Positions 7,726 to 15,934 of a stretch of 58,975 nt of DNA are shown piece by piece. This DNA is from Patescibacteria group bacterium. GTDB taxonomy: Bacteria > Patescibacteriota > JABMPQ01. A program made the translations under genes and the position numbers. Below the pieces are notes generated by a model. The model was not told the origin of the DNA. It saw only the letters and a program-made list of their open reading frames with translations, and searched no databases. The stretch is from NCBI GenBank assembly GCA_018818965.1, contig JAHJQX010000043.1, forward strand, positions 1-58,975, read 5' to 3'. Each line of letters opens with the position of its first letter. The stretch's first letter is position 1.

Positions 7726-8604
7726 CTAGTTTAATAGATTCTTACTTCTAAACTTTTTCTTTTTCGTCCTATTCTCTAAAAAATTACCGCCACTCACAAC
7801 CTTTTTATTTGTCTTTTCCTCTAGCTCAACTCTAGCTTTTCGGGAAATTCCACCACCTTTTTTGCCGGCTATTTTATTTTTCTCCATTCCTTTCGCCTTC
7901 ATGCTCTCAGCAATTTCTCTAGTCGACATTTCGGCCAAAGCGGTAAAAATCAACTCTGCCTCATTCATATGATCACGTAAATTCTCTCGCTTCAATGCCT
8001 TAATCTTTTTATGGTCTTTAACTGACAATCCACTCCATTCTTCATGAATAATATTTGTCAAAATCGCAAATTCTTCACCTTTCTTGATATCATTATTACT
8101 CCAATAGTCCGTTAATTTATTTCTAGTCTCTTGCCCCATCATCCTTTGCTGTATCCACTTTTGACTACGACCGTGTTTTTGCCAGTTATCTCTAGCCCTA
8201 TTAACTGATTTCTCCGGATCAATTGTTTCCTGCATCCGCTCATAGCCAACTTTTGCTAACCAAAGCTTTATGGGTTCCGCTTTTTTACTCGGCACAGATT
8301 GAACCAATCTTAAAATAGTTTTTACATCAGCTACGTCTGTTAGTCTCATTTTTCCATCCTGGGCAAGCATTTTCAACCGGTCACAATTTGTGACCACTTC
8401 ACTCCCTTCTTTTTTGAGACGGTTTTTCAGTGTTGTCCAGTAGCTTTTTGCTTTCTTGTAGTCCTTTTGGGAGGTGAGAGCGGCTACAATGTCAATTACG
8501 GAGAAATACCATGCTTCTTTCTCCTTATTAAAGTATTTTCGGATTTTGAAATCCTCGAATATTTCTATTTTATTTGATTTTGCAAGACTTTTAGGTGAGG
8601 TCAT
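7726..8604 (-). CDS. Bro-N / phage antirepressor-like protein
   Basis: The 292-residue protein has an N-terminal Bro-N-like domain (about 13-115): KIRKYFNKEKEAWYFSVIDIVAALT, then YWTTLKNRLKKEG and LRLVQSVPSKKAEPIKLWLAKVG. These domains bind DNA in phage antirepressors and in DinD-type proteins. The C-terminal half has the layout seen in chromosomal DinD-like proteins (MQETIDPE, then a long Lys/Arg-rich tail). It is directly downstream of a KilA-N gene; both domain types are typical of phage or mobile DNA. A role in regulation or DNA-damage response is inferred. Codon use is AT-rich. Confidence 0.75.
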   Translation of the reverse strand: MTSPKSLAKSNKIEIFEDFKIRKYFNKEKEAWYFSVIDIVAALTSQKDYKKAKSYWTTLKNRLKKEGSEVVTNCDRLKMLAQDGKMRLTDVADVKTILRLVQSVPSKKAEPIKLWLAKVGYERMQETIDPEKSVNRARDNWQKHGRSQKWIQQRMMGQETRNKLTDYWSNNDIKKGEEFAILTNIIHEEWSGLSVKDHKKIKALKRENLRDHMNEAELIFTALAEMSTREIAESMKAKGMEKNKIAGKKGGGISRKARVELEEKTNKKVVSGGNFLENRTKKKKFRSKNLLN

Positions 8605-8616
8605 AATAAAAATAAA

Positions 8617-9453
8617 TTATTGTAGTTTACTAACTGCTTTATTCTCAACCAGCGACTTCATCTGAACAATAGCAATTTGGTTAAGCTGACACAACCTCTC
8701 TGACTGAGAAAGCTTTTGTCGAATGAATTCTGCATTCAAGCTTTCTAAATTAGCTAAGCAAACTAGCTGCCTAACATCGGCATAATCTCGAACGTTACCT
8801 TTTTGTTGTGGGTTTTTCTGACGCCACTGTTTGGCAGTCAGTCCAAACAAAGCTGTGTTCAAGATATCGGCTTCGCTGGCATAAACAACATTTAGCTGCT
8901 TCTTGGTGACTAAGGTGGGAATGATATGAGCTTTAATGGCGTCGGTGTGAATTCGGTAATTTATTTTCGTTAACATTCTCTTGGCATTCCAATCGAGTGC
9001 CAAGCGTTTATTTTCTTCCTCTTTAAGCCTTTGAAACTCCTTAATTAGGTAGAGTTTAAATTCTGCCGAGATCCAAGAAGCGAATTCAAAAGCGATATCT
9101 TTGTGGGCATAGGTGCCGCCATATCTTCCGGTTTTGGAAATTACACCAGTAGCATCAGTTTCTTTTGCCCAACGCTTTGGAGTTAAAGAAAAGCTATTAA
9201 GACCAGCTTGAGATTTAATTCCATCGAATTTGATGGAATTAAAATCTGGATTGTTAATTTTCTCCCAAAGCCCCAAAAATTCAATAGTGCTTCTATTTCT
9301 CATCCAGTTTTGCACGATATAATCGCTTCTGACAGAATCTTTATAGCGTGCAATATCCGTCAGTGAGATATAATCGTCCTTTTTGTGATGGAACAAACTC
9401 ACATTCACACTTCTAACAATAATCTTCTTTGATCGCGAAGATTTTCCCTCCAT
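8617..9453 (-). CDS. KilA-N domain DNA-binding protein
   Basis: The 278-residue protein starts after a strong ribosome-binding site (GGAGG, read on the minus strand upstream of 9453). The KilA-N domain spans about 20-150: YISLTDIARYKD, IVQNWMRNRSTIEFLGLWE, and GGTYAHKDIAFEFASWIS, which is the family's most conserved block. KilA-N domains bind DNA and occur in phages, large DNA viruses and mobile islands. The C-terminal part is helical, with a segment (VYASEADILNTALFGLTAKQW) common to chromosomal members. It forms a pair with the Bro-N gene 12 bases downstream. Confidence 0.85.
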   Translation of the reverse strand: MEGKSSRSKKIIVRSVNVSLFHHKKDDYISLTDIARYKDSVRSDYIVQNWMRNRSTIEFLGLWEKINNPDFNSIKFDGIKSQAGLNSFSLTPKRWAKETDATGVISKTGRYGGTYAHKDIAFEFASWISAEFKLYLIKEFQRLKEEENKRLALDWNAKRMLTKINYRIHTDAIKAHIIPTLVTKKQLNVVYASEADILNTALFGLTAKQWRQKNPQQKGNVRDYADVRQLVCLANLESLNAEFIRQKLSQSERLCQLNQIAIVQMKSLVENKAVSKLQ

Positions 9454-9486
9454 TTTGTTTCCTCCTATTTTTTTAATTTATAATTA

Positions 9487-9930
9487 CTAATTAACTTTCT
9501 TTATAAAATGCACGATTGTATTCGCTTTTGAAAAACCAAGCTTTTGATGAAATTTATGGCTATCAAGGTTGTCGATCAAGGCATCTGATCCTAGTTCTTG
9601 ACAATCGTTTTTTTTCGCCCATTTTTCAGCTATTTTGATGAATTCTTTGGCAATACCCTGGTGACGATATTTGTCTTTTACATAAATACCCTCAAGATAA
9701 GCAACTGGCTTGGAAAATGCACCCTCGACATAGTCATGGCGCAAGGATAAATTCATAAAAGCTATGGGTTCACCATTATCATCTTCGCAAAGTACTACTT
9801 TTTCATTTTTATTTTCTAATATCTCCTGAAATTCTTTTTTCAAGCTTTCCACGCTATGTTTTGGCCACAAAGCTAATCCCATCGCTAGCCACTGGTCAAA
9901 ATTTTCTTTGTTAGCTGATGTAAAATTCAT
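9487..9930 (-). CDS. GNAT family N-acetyltransferase, aminoglycoside 6'-type
   Basis: The 147-residue protein covers a whole GNAT fold. The start NFDQWLAMGLALWPKHSVESL and the central VAYLEGIYVKDKYRHQGIAKEFIKIAEKWA (about 75-105, with the acetyl-CoA pyrophosphate loop RHQGIA) and ELGSDALIDNLDSHKFHQKLGF closely follow the AAC(6')-I aminoglycoside acetyltransferase pattern. Such enzymes move an acetyl group from acetyl-CoA to an amine. Whether it acts on aminoglycosides or on another amine cannot be told. A remnant of a second acetyltransferase lies upstream. Confidence 0.83.
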   Translation of the reverse strand: MNFTSANKENFDQWLAMGLALWPKHSVESLKKEFQEILENKNEKVVLCEDDNGEPIAFMNLSLRHDYVEGAFSKPVAYLEGIYVKDKYRHQGIAKEFIKIAEKWAKKNDCQELGSDALIDNLDSHKFHQKLGFSKANTIVHFIKKVN

Positions 9931-9958
9931 ATTGTCAATAAGTTAAAACTTAAAATCA

Positions 9959-10048
9959 TCACGTGAAAGTATGGCTCAAACCAGCACATTCTTCCCAGTT
10001 GCTTTTGTCGATTGGGGTTAGTTTTATTGCTTGATTATTGTTATTCAT
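9959..10048 (-). pseudogene. Remnant of a second GNAT acetyltransferase (5' end only)
   Basis: A 29-codon frame starts at an ATG at 10048 and reads IKLTPIDKSNWEECAGL before a TGA. This resembles the first strand and helix of spermidine-type acetyltransferases (pattern: x-L-x-x-V-x-x-x-N-W-x-E-C-x-x-L). The rest of that gene is missing; the complete GNAT gene at 9487 starts afresh downstream. It could also be a small independent peptide. Confidence 0.4.
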
Positions 10049-10054
10049 AATATT

Positions 10055-11305
10055 TTACTGCGCAAAAGCAAACATCTGCTGCTGAGTGTAAGCTGGTTCT
10101 TCAATTTCTTCTGTGACCTCGCCATTTAACATTTTAATAACGGTATCACCAATATGATAACCTAAATTCACCGGCACCGCATTGCCAATTTGCTTGTACT
10201 GCTGTGAAATAGATCCGGCAAACTTCCAGCTATCAGGAAATGATTGGATTCGTGCGTATTCCCGCACTGTCAGTGGCCTAGTTTCTTTGGGATGACAACG
10301 CTCAGTTTGCTTTTGCGCGGGACTGCAAGTTAAAGTCAATGATGGCTCATCCCATGATAAACGTCTGGCCATTCCTGTTTTTCCTCCACCCATATAAAAA
10401 CTAGCTCCCATATATTCTTTTTGTAGTTTTTCTGGTAATTCTCGCCAATATCCGCCAGGTGGTATCATTTCGAGAATTTTACGCTTTTTTTCGGGATATT
10501 TCTGGCCTTCGGACTTGGGACATTTGTACAAAGCCTCGCGCAAGGTGACTATATAGTCTTTTTCCTGAGGAAATACGATCGGGATATCTAAGTCCTTCCT
10601 GACGCCGATGATTATCAAGCGCTCCCTTTTTTGTGATACATCGAGATATTGTGATCTAAGAACCTTGTATTTTACTTTGTAGCCAAGTTTTTCTAAGACG
10701 GAGACCATTGTCTTGAGTGTCCGGCCGCCATCATGATTTAGTAGGCCTTTTACATTTTCGCCAATGGCAATTTTAGGTTTAACTTCCTTGATACACCGAG
10801 CAAATTCAAAAAATAATGTTCCACGGATATCTTCAAAGCCCATTTTTTTACCAGCGTAGGAAAAAGTTTGGCAAGGAAACCCTCCTTGAACAATATCAGC
10901 CTGTCCTTTTTTAAATTTTAAGTTTTTGACATCATCCTCAATTACATTCCAGTCTGGCCTGTTTGTTCGCAGCGTCTGGCAGGCATGTTTATCAAATTCA
11001 TTTAACAAAACATGTTCAATTCCAGCATTTTCCATGCCAAGGGCAGTTCCACCAGCGCCAGCGAATAATTCAATCGCCGTATATGGGGATTTTTCCCTAT
11101 TTTTTAATATTTTAAATTTTTTGCTCTTGCCTTTGGTTTTATTTTGTATCCTTTTTATTTCCTCCAAGCCAAATATCCGAGCATTTTTTTCATCGCGGAA
11201 TGATTTTATCAAACCTTTTTTATCCCACCTTCTAATCGTATCAATTGAAATACTTAGTAAAGCTGCAGTTTCACCAGCAGTTAAATATTTTTGGGTATTT
11301 TTCAT
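10055..11305 (-). CDS. C5-cytosine DNA methyltransferase with N-terminal MerR-like helix-turn-helix
   Basis: The 416-residue protein has two parts. Residues 5-55 (YLTAGETAALLSISIDTIRR) form a MerR/excisionase-type helix-turn-helix. Residues 75-395 are a DNA C5-methyltransferase: motif I ELFAGAGGTALGMENAG, motif IV GGFPCQTFS with the catalytic Cys, motif VI IGENVKGL, motif VIII QKRERLIIIG and motifs IX-X near RLSWDEPSLTLT and QIGNAVP. It transfers a methyl group from S-adenosylmethionine to cytosine and protects DNA from the partner endonuclease at 11369. From the Eco47II-like partner, the site is probably GGNCC; that is inferred. Two palindromes at its promoter suggest self-regulation by the extra helix-turn-helix. 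Confidence 0.92.
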   Translation of the reverse strand: MKNTQKYLTAGETAALLSISIDTIRRWDKKGLIKSFRDEKNARIFGLEEIKRIQNKTKGKSKKFKILKNREKSPYTAIELFAGAGGTALGMENAGIEHVLLNEFDKHACQTLRTNRPDWNVIEDDVKNLKFKKGQADIVQGGFPCQTFSYAGKKMGFEDIRGTLFFEFARCIKEVKPKIAIGENVKGLLNHDGGRTLKTMVSVLEKLGYKVKYKVLRSQYLDVSQKRERLIIIGVRKDLDIPIVFPQEKDYIVTLREALYKCPKSEGQKYPEKKRKILEMIPPGGYWRELPEKLQKEYMGASFYMGGGKTGMARRLSWDEPSLTLTCSPAQKQTERCHPKETRPLTVREYARIQSFPDSWKFAGSISQQYKQIGNAVPVNLGYHIGDTVIKMLNGEVTEEIEEPAYTQQQMFAFAQ

Positions 11306-11312
11306 CTAAAAA

Positions 11313-11335
11313 ACGCTAAGTAATTAACCTAGCGT
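11313..11335. promoter_or_regulatory. Palindrome between promoter and start of the methyltransferase gene
   Basis: The arms ACGCTA (11313-11318) and TAGCGT (11330-11335) are perfect and surround AT-rich DNA at the expected transcription start. The position, 8 bases before the ATG at 11305, suits an operator for the helix-turn-helix fused to the methyltransferase. The function is inferred. Confidence 0.5.
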
Positions 11336-11336
11336 C

Positions 11337-11365
11337 ATTATATCAAATAACCTTTGCCTAGGCAA
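11337..11365 (-). promoter_or_regulatory. Promoter of the methyltransferase gene
   Basis: Read on the minus strand, TTGCCT (11365-11360) and a perfect TATAAT (11342-11337) are separated by 17 bases. This allows the methyltransferase to be made independently of the endonuclease gene upstream. Confidence 0.65.
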
Positions 11366-11374
11366 TGGTTATTT
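11345..11374. promoter_or_regulatory. 30-base palindrome overlapping the -35 box
   Basis: The left arm AAATAACCTTTGCC and the right arm GGCAATGGTTATTT are complementary except at one position. The palindrome covers the -35 box of the methyltransferase promoter and the stop codon of the endonuclease gene (11369-11371). It may be an operator, a terminator for the endonuclease transcript, or both. Confidence 0.55.
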
Positions 11375-12106
11375 TGTGGAGAAAGCCAGCTCAAATAGTT
11401 TAAAATACTCTTTGGCCTCTTGCGAATTTAATTTATATTTATGTTTATCAACAATAACTTGTGGCAATACTTCAAACAGCTCTTGTAGGGCATTCTTTCT
11501 TCCAGTCGCCAATTTATAAAAACTTACTCCGTCAATCATTCTTATTCTATTTCTAGTTGGGCGGCACTTTCCTGTTTTGCTGTCCGACGGGGTAAATGGC
11601 TTATCGTACTTTTTCTTCCCTCGAGGTATAACCTCCACATAATAGCCGACATAATCATTATATTCCGGTAATTTTATTTTTTCCTTAATAGCATCATAAA
11701 TCTCAACCTTATGGTTACCTTTGGTGGTGTTATATTTGTTTTTTATCTCAGCAATGATTTTCTTTTTTTTATTGATGACATCTAAGCCGCCGCTAAAACC
11801 CAAATTCTTCCAGCCAACTATGTTGCCCAATATTTCTTGATGAAAATCACCAATCGCGTTTTGCATCGTTTTTTGAATCTGTCTAGTCTTTTCTTGCCTG
11901 ACCCAGGCTTTATATGAAATTGAATGCGTCACTCCGTGAAATAGAGCCGAAAAGGGGTCTAGGACATTACTATATAGCTTAGTTTCGGCATCATGTTCGG
12001 CTATTTCGATTATTTCTACTACTCTGGCAACAGCGGAGCAGAGATTTTTATCGGAGATGTATTTTAGGTAGGGCATGGGGGTGGTTTGTCTTAATTTAAT
12101 ACTCAA
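11369..12106 (-). CDS. Type II restriction endonuclease, Eco47II family
   Basis: The 245-residue protein matches the Eco47II/Sau96I-type enzymes, which cut GGNCC. Features include an N-terminal helical part (NVLDPFSALFHGVTHS), LGNIVGWKNL, and a PD-(D/E)xK-like core GGLDVINKKKKIIAEIKNKYN, where Asp, Glu and Lys would bind the metal, followed by TTKGNH. A conserved C-terminal block reads GVSFYKLATGRKNALQELFEVLP. The partner methyltransferase lies immediately downstream in the same direction, as in a type II restriction-modification system. Its start overlaps the end of the HNH gene by 11 bases. Family recognition is from memory of conserved blocks, not a search. Confidence 0.82.
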   Translation of the reverse strand: MSIKLRQTTPMPYLKYISDKNLCSAVARVVEIIEIAEHDAETKLYSNVLDPFSALFHGVTHSISYKAWVRQEKTRQIQKTMQNAIGDFHQEILGNIVGWKNLGFSGGLDVINKKKKIIAEIKNKYNTTKGNHKVEIYDAIKEKIKLPEYNDYVGYYVEVIPRGKKKYDKPFTPSDSKTGKCRPTRNRIRMIDGVSFYKLATGRKNALQELFEVLPQVIVDKHKYKLNSQEAKEYFKLFELAFSTK

Positions 12107-12596
12107 ATTTATCGCTTTTACTGTTAATCCAATTATCTATAAACTGTTTGCCTTTCTCGGTTAATATAATAACAAATTCTGTGTCTTCTCTTATTCCATC
12201 GCTGTAGGTAAAATAAGTAATTGTATTTACGTTTTGAACCAACCCATCGTCAATAAGATTCTGTACCAGTAGATACCCACGCACAATAACTTTTTCTTTG
12301 TCTCTTAAATAATTAAGGGTATTTAATTCAAATTTTGTATATCTGTCAGACAAGAAAATCAACTTTTGTTTATATATTAACATAGACTTCTTGTCTATTT
12401 CTCCATTATCATAGCGTGTATGACAGTTTGGACATACAGCGATTAGATTTTCATATTTGTGTTCTTTTGTTTTTGTCCACGATTCAATATGTGCGATTTC
12501 CGTTGTTGGAAATCTACAGCTTGGAATGGCGCATCTATGCCCAGCTTCGACTATTATCTTTCTTTTTAAATTTCTAGGAATTTGCGACCGAGTCAT
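12096..12596 (-). CDS. HNH endonuclease
   Basis: The 166-residue protein has an N-terminal HNH nuclease domain (about 5-70). CAIPSC is the first zinc pair, IAHIESW carries the first catalytic His, HKYENLIAVCPNCHTRYD carries the Asn, the second zinc pair and the last His. The C-terminal half (about 95-160) may be a winged-helix-like module (VRGYLLVQNLIDDGLVQ, TEKGKQFIDNWI). It overlaps the restriction endonuclease gene by 11 bases and probably shares its transcript. It may be a second nuclease of the restriction system or a mobile nuclease with its own target. Confidence 0.85.
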   Translation of the reverse strand: MTRSQIPRNLKRKIIVEAGHRCAIPSCRFPTTEIAHIESWTKTKEHKYENLIAVCPNCHTRYDNGEIDKKSMLIYKQKLIFLSDRYTKFELNTLNYLRDKEKVIVRGYLLVQNLIDDGLVQNVNTITYFTYSDGIREDTEFVIILTEKGKQFIDNWINSKSDKFEY

Positions 12597-12657
12597 TAAA
12601 TTTCTTTTAAATAATTTTTATCAAAACTCCTACGAAAGCACCCCCTAATAAATGACT

Positions 12658-13575
12658 TTACTCGGACTCAATTTCTGCTAACTTCTTTTCTAGAGAGCGT
12701 ATCCCACTGCGAAATATTGTAGCATACGTCATACGATAAACTGTTTGGACATATCGAGCTTTGGCAGCAAACCCGATGTGCTGGAAATATTTTTTAACAC
12801 TTCGTTCCTTTATGGCCCATCCTATACCAGCAACTGCGTTCCAGACGGTAATTTTAACTGGTCCTTGCTCAGTTTGTAATTCTGAAGGTACAAGACCAGT
12901 ATCAATAAGGTAGGGTTGGTCACCTTGGATTCTAATATTGGCTGAATCAAGTGCATTGGCGGGACGCTTCCAATCTCTAGCCTTGCCGTAGAAATCTATT
13001 ATTTCTTTTTCCGCTTCTTGAAAAGAAAGTACGCCATTCATAAGCTCTATGAGATTGCGAAGTAATTTTGGATTATTCAAGTCCTCTTCGGTAATTTCAT
13101 GGAGTGCTTTTCCTTCTATCTTTGTTTGTCGCATAGCTGGCCTACCTTTTAATTCATCGGGTATGTCGTCTCCTGATAAAGCCTCAATAAATTCTGTTTC
13201 GGGGAGAAACTTGCCAATATGCTCCTTTAGTCTCTCGAATAATTCAGCATTTCTGCGAAGAAATTCTACCGGGTAGCCAGGCTTTCCCACTTTCAATACT
13301 GTACCATCTTGAGCATCATATACTAAACTTTCTCCGCCCTCTCCTATAAGATCCATTGAATGCCGTGCCTTATCGTCAGCTCCGATTTCTTGAACTCGAT
13401 TCCGAAGAGCCTCTATTTCTGCATCCCTGCGCTGCTCTTTATTATCTGTTTGTCGAGTCTCGACATCAATTTCTTCTCTTAGTTCCGTACTTTCCGCAGG
13501 TGGCGTTTCTTCGTTCCCGGCCGTTCTGTCTTTTCCTTCCATTCTAATTTTATCGATATGTTTTTCCTTTGACAT
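12658..13575 (-). CDS. Kinase-fold protein of unknown substrate
   Basis: The 305-residue protein starts with a charged, probably disordered region (1-75). A kinase-like core follows: GEGGESLVYD (glycine-rich loop) and VLKVGKP (Lys for ATP phosphate) near 77-97, and later DSANIRIQGDQPYLIDTG (about 215-232), which resembles the catalytic-loop Asn and the metal-binding Asp of small-molecule or Ser/Thr kinases. The His-Arg-Asp of true protein kinases is replaced. It lies directly upstream (14 bases) of nothing of known function and directly downstream of the hydrogenase delta gene. Its substrate is unknown. Confidence 0.65.
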   Translation of the reverse strand: MSKEKHIDKIRMEGKDRTAGNEETPPAESTELREEIDVETRQTDNKEQRRDAEIEALRNRVQEIGADDKARHSMDLIGEGGESLVYDAQDGTVLKVGKPGYPVEFLRRNAELFERLKEHIGKFLPETEFIEALSGDDIPDELKGRPAMRQTKIEGKALHEITEEDLNNPKLLRNLIELMNGVLSFQEAEKEIIDFYGKARDWKRPANALDSANIRIQGDQPYLIDTGLVPSELQTEQGPVKITVWNAVAGIGWAIKERSVKKYFQHIGFAAKARYVQTVYRMTYATIFRSGIRSLEKKLAEIESE

Positions 13576-13589
13576 TGTTTATATTTTTT

Positions 13590-14345
13590 CTACAAAAGTA
13601 CCCCTTCCAACTTCTCCTTCACCCCATATATTTCGAGTAGCTCCTCAATGCGCTGACGAGTTGCCACATTTTCCAGCACCTTCTTAAATTCTGGATCGGG
13701 ATTATCTAGTGGTCCGCGGCACCCTTGGCAAATCATCCCTCCGCCTGGACATACGGCCTCGCATCCTCCTAATATAACTGGTCCCAGACACGGCTCACCT
13801 TGCTGCAAGAGACACGGAAACCCATGAATCTGACACTCATAGCACACCGGCCGCTGTGGGATCTTAGGAATCCGACCAGCCAAGAGCTCGTAGGTAAATC
13901 GAATAAATTCATCAGCGTTGATCGGACACCCTGGAATAGTAAAGTCCACCTTCACAAAGTCCGAGATCGGCTGCACTAGTTCGTCATGAATGCCCTTAGC
14001 ATCGGGATAGACAAACTCCGCCTTACAAACATCGCGACGATAGTTCTTTATCTTAAACATCCCGCCCTCAGCCGCGCAATTTCCCAGCGCCACGACCAGC
14101 TTTGACTTCTCGCGTAGCTTCTTTAGATCTGTAAAATTATCCTTGGTAATCGGCGGTCCTTCGATAAAAGTAATATCATAGCTGTCTTCGGCCGGCAGCT
14201 CCTCGATCAAATGAAAATCCACCACCTCTACTCGCTCGGTCAATTCAAAAAAACGCTTTCCCTTATCGAGAATGGCAAATTCACATCCTTCACAGTCGGA
14301 GAGAGCAATCAGGGCTACTTTTGGTTTGGCAATTTTATTTTTCAT
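13590..14345 (-). CDS. NiFe hydrogenase small (delta) subunit
   Basis: The 251-residue protein carries the Fe-S clusters that pass electrons between the NiFe site and the diaphorase part. SDCEGCEF (Cys18, Cys21), ALGNCAAEGG and FTIPGCP supply the four ligands of the proximal [4Fe-4S] cluster. The C-terminal half has further cysteine groups (CYECQIHGFPCLL, CLGPVILGGCEAVCPGGG, CQGC) for two more clusters, as in group 3 small subunits. There is no Tat signal, so it is cytoplasmic. It overlaps the methyltransferase gene by 4 bases. In related operons the alpha gene follows directly; here it is displaced by about 8.5 kb. Confidence 0.93.
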   Translation of the reverse strand: MKNKIAKPKVALIALSDCEGCEFAILDKGKRFFELTERVEVVDFHLIEELPAEDSYDITFIEGPPITKDNFTDLKKLREKSKLVVALGNCAAEGGMFKIKNYRRDVCKAEFVYPDAKGIHDELVQPISDFVKVDFTIPGCPINADEFIRFTYELLAGRIPKIPQRPVCYECQIHGFPCLLQQGEPCLGPVILGGCEAVCPGGGMICQGCRGPLDNPDPEFKKVLENVATRQRIEELLEIYGVKEKLEGVLL

Positions 14346-15097
14346 GTCTTTTTATATCCTAAAATTATATATTCGGAGATATCTGCTGGCATGCCGGGAT
14401 ACACTTTGCTAATAAATTCCTCTGGAAACAACGGATATTCTTCAAGCAGTCTAGCAAAGCCCAATCCTTCTAAAATATTGTCATATTCCTTTTTGCTGCG
14501 ATGAAATATCTCAACCCGCCTATTTTCCCTAAAATTCAGGATTAATTTACTTATTCCTTGACTGTCTTCCGGCTGTTCGTAGTCGATATTATTCTCTAGT
14601 GCCCGGCGCACCCATTCTTCGTTAAACACAGCAAAGCATAGCAGCCCGCCCTCATTTAAGCTCTGCTGCAGATCTCGCATGACGCTCTCTATCTCTTCAA
14701 TAAACGGAAACACTAATACTGATACAATAACATTAAATTTGCCATCTTTGGCCGCTATTTCAAGCACTTTCTTGCTATCGCCCAGATGTAAATCAACTGT
14801 GTCGCCAACATTTTTCCTCGCTGCGTCAATCATACCCTCTGAATAGTCCACGCCAGTTGTCGCCAGGCCCATAGCAGCTAATTTTTCACAAACCTCACCC
14901 GCCCCACAGCCAAAATCCAGCGCTCGCTGACCGTCCATATCCTTCACATTCTCCTTAATAAACTTTTCCATCACTGGCCAAGCAAAATATAAATTCTCGG
15001 CTGCCTCTGGTTCGATCTCATCACTACCGGCAAAATTGTTAAAGTACTGCTTACTCAATTTATCCCAGACAGCCTGATTATTTTTATCTTTATTCAT
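14342..15097 (-). CDS. SAM-dependent methyltransferase (class I)
   Basis: The start is placed at the ATG at 15097 (MNKDKNNQAVWDKLSKQYF); a longer frame would begin inside a palindromic repeat. The 251-residue protein has the SAM-binding motif ALDFGCGAGEVCEKLAAMG (about 60-78), the acidic GVDYSEGMI and a post-motif NVIVSVLVFPFIEEI. The substrate is not known. Methyltransferases of this type sometimes accompany hydrogenase genes in these bacteria, but the overlap with the delta gene may only reflect operon packing. Confidence 0.85.
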   Translation of the reverse strand: MNKDKNNQAVWDKLSKQYFNNFAGSDEIEPEAAENLYFAWPVMEKFIKENVKDMDGQRALDFGCGAGEVCEKLAAMGLATTGVDYSEGMIDAARKNVGDTVDLHLGDSKKVLEIAAKDGKFNVIVSVLVFPFIEEIESVMRDLQQSLNEGGLLCFAVFNEEWVRRALENNIDYEQPEDSQGISKLILNFRENRRVEIFHRSKKEYDNILEGLGFARLLEEYPLFPEEFISKVYPGMPADISEYIILGYKKT

Positions 15098-15109
15098 AAT
15101 ATTGTATGG

Positions 15110-15141
15110 TGAGCTTGTCGAACCATCCTTCGACAAGCTCA
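15110..15141. repeat. Palindromic repeat (TTCGACAAGCTC type)
   Basis: A perfect 13-base inverted repeat, TGAGCTTGTCGAA and TTCGACAAGCTCA, has a 6-base loop. This sequence is a well-known intergenic palindrome in many unrelated bacterial genomes. It fills the spacer between the genes ending at 15146 and starting at 15097. Confidence 0.8.
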
Positions 15142-15145
15142 GGAA

Positions 15146-15934
15146 TTATATCACAAATGAATTAGCCAAATTAATACTCAACTCTGTATAGTAGCGCAAA
15201 TTATGTCGCTGCGCCTCGCTGATCTTATCGCAGACCCAGTCCCAGTGAATCGTCACCCAGTCATTTATTTTAATGCCGGCCACAAAACTCGACTCATTCT
15301 TCTGCCACTGGCACCATTTGTCTTGAGCCTCACCCAGCGCCAACCGCCCGTTCTCATGCACTAGCGGATAATACTTGACCAACACCTTACCGTCATTTAC
15401 CTGCTTTACCTGCCCCCAGCTAATCTTGCAGGCATCCATCGTTTCCACCGTATGCTCGACTGGATAATGGCCGGTGCGCTTAGGGATACTGATGACGTGA
15501 AAATTGTGATGCGGTAGGGCTCCTTCGGGAATCGTGCCCACTACTTTCTTAAACAATGCCGGTTTGAGCTTTTTTTTCAGCTCTTGCGCCTCTACTAGGT
15601 GCTCGTACAGCTGGCTCTTTTGCACTCCTAACAGTAAACTATTTCCCAGCCAGTAAGCTTCAGCCACCCGGCGGTCAAAAATATCTTTAAGATGATTCGC
15701 TCCGGCAATTAGCTTTAAATAAGGATACAGCGTCGCAAACTCCTCCAGTATTTGAACTAATCCCTCAATCTTTTCCCCGCTAACATTTCCATTATTTCGA
15801 ACACTTTCAACGCCCTGTGTCGCATACTCAAACAACGTCAAATTATCATCGCCGCCACAATATTGCAGCTTATTGGGCATATAGGCGTAGCGGCTACAGA
15901 GAACCGCGCCGTTATTAGGTGAGGCTGGCAACAT
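15146..15934 (-). CDS. Hydrogenase-locus protein of unknown function (DUF6390-like)
   Basis: The 262-residue protein has an N-terminal block GAVLCSRYAYMPNKLQYCGG and a central segment AGANHLKDIFDRRVAEAYWLGN, then HHNFHVISIP and a C-terminal LVHENGRLALG. I recall this pattern from a family of unknown function (DUF6390) that often neighbours NiFe hydrogenase genes; this is from memory and unverified. No membrane helix or metal motif is obvious, although Cys, Tyr and His are frequent in conserved stretches. Its start overlaps the transporter gene by 20 bases, indicating coupled translation in the hydrogenase operon. It may help assembly or maturation. Confidence 0.7.
   Translation of the reverse strand: MLPASPNNGAVLCSRYAYMPNKLQYCGGDDNLTLFEYATQGVESVRNNGNVSGEKIEGLVQILEEFATLYPYLKLIAGANHLKDIFDRRVAEAYWLGNSLLLGVQKSQLYEHLVEAQELKKKLKPALFKKVVGTIPEGALPHHNFHVISIPKRTGHYPVEHTVETMDACKISWGQVKQVNDGKVLVKYYPLVHENGRLALGEAQDKWCQWQKNESSFVAGIKINDWVTIHWDWVCDKISEAQRHNLRYYTELSINLANSFVI

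Noticed and set aside
7726-9453. Integrated prophage
   Set aside because: KilA-N and Bro-N genes are phage-like, but no integrase, capsid, terminase or lysis gene is present.
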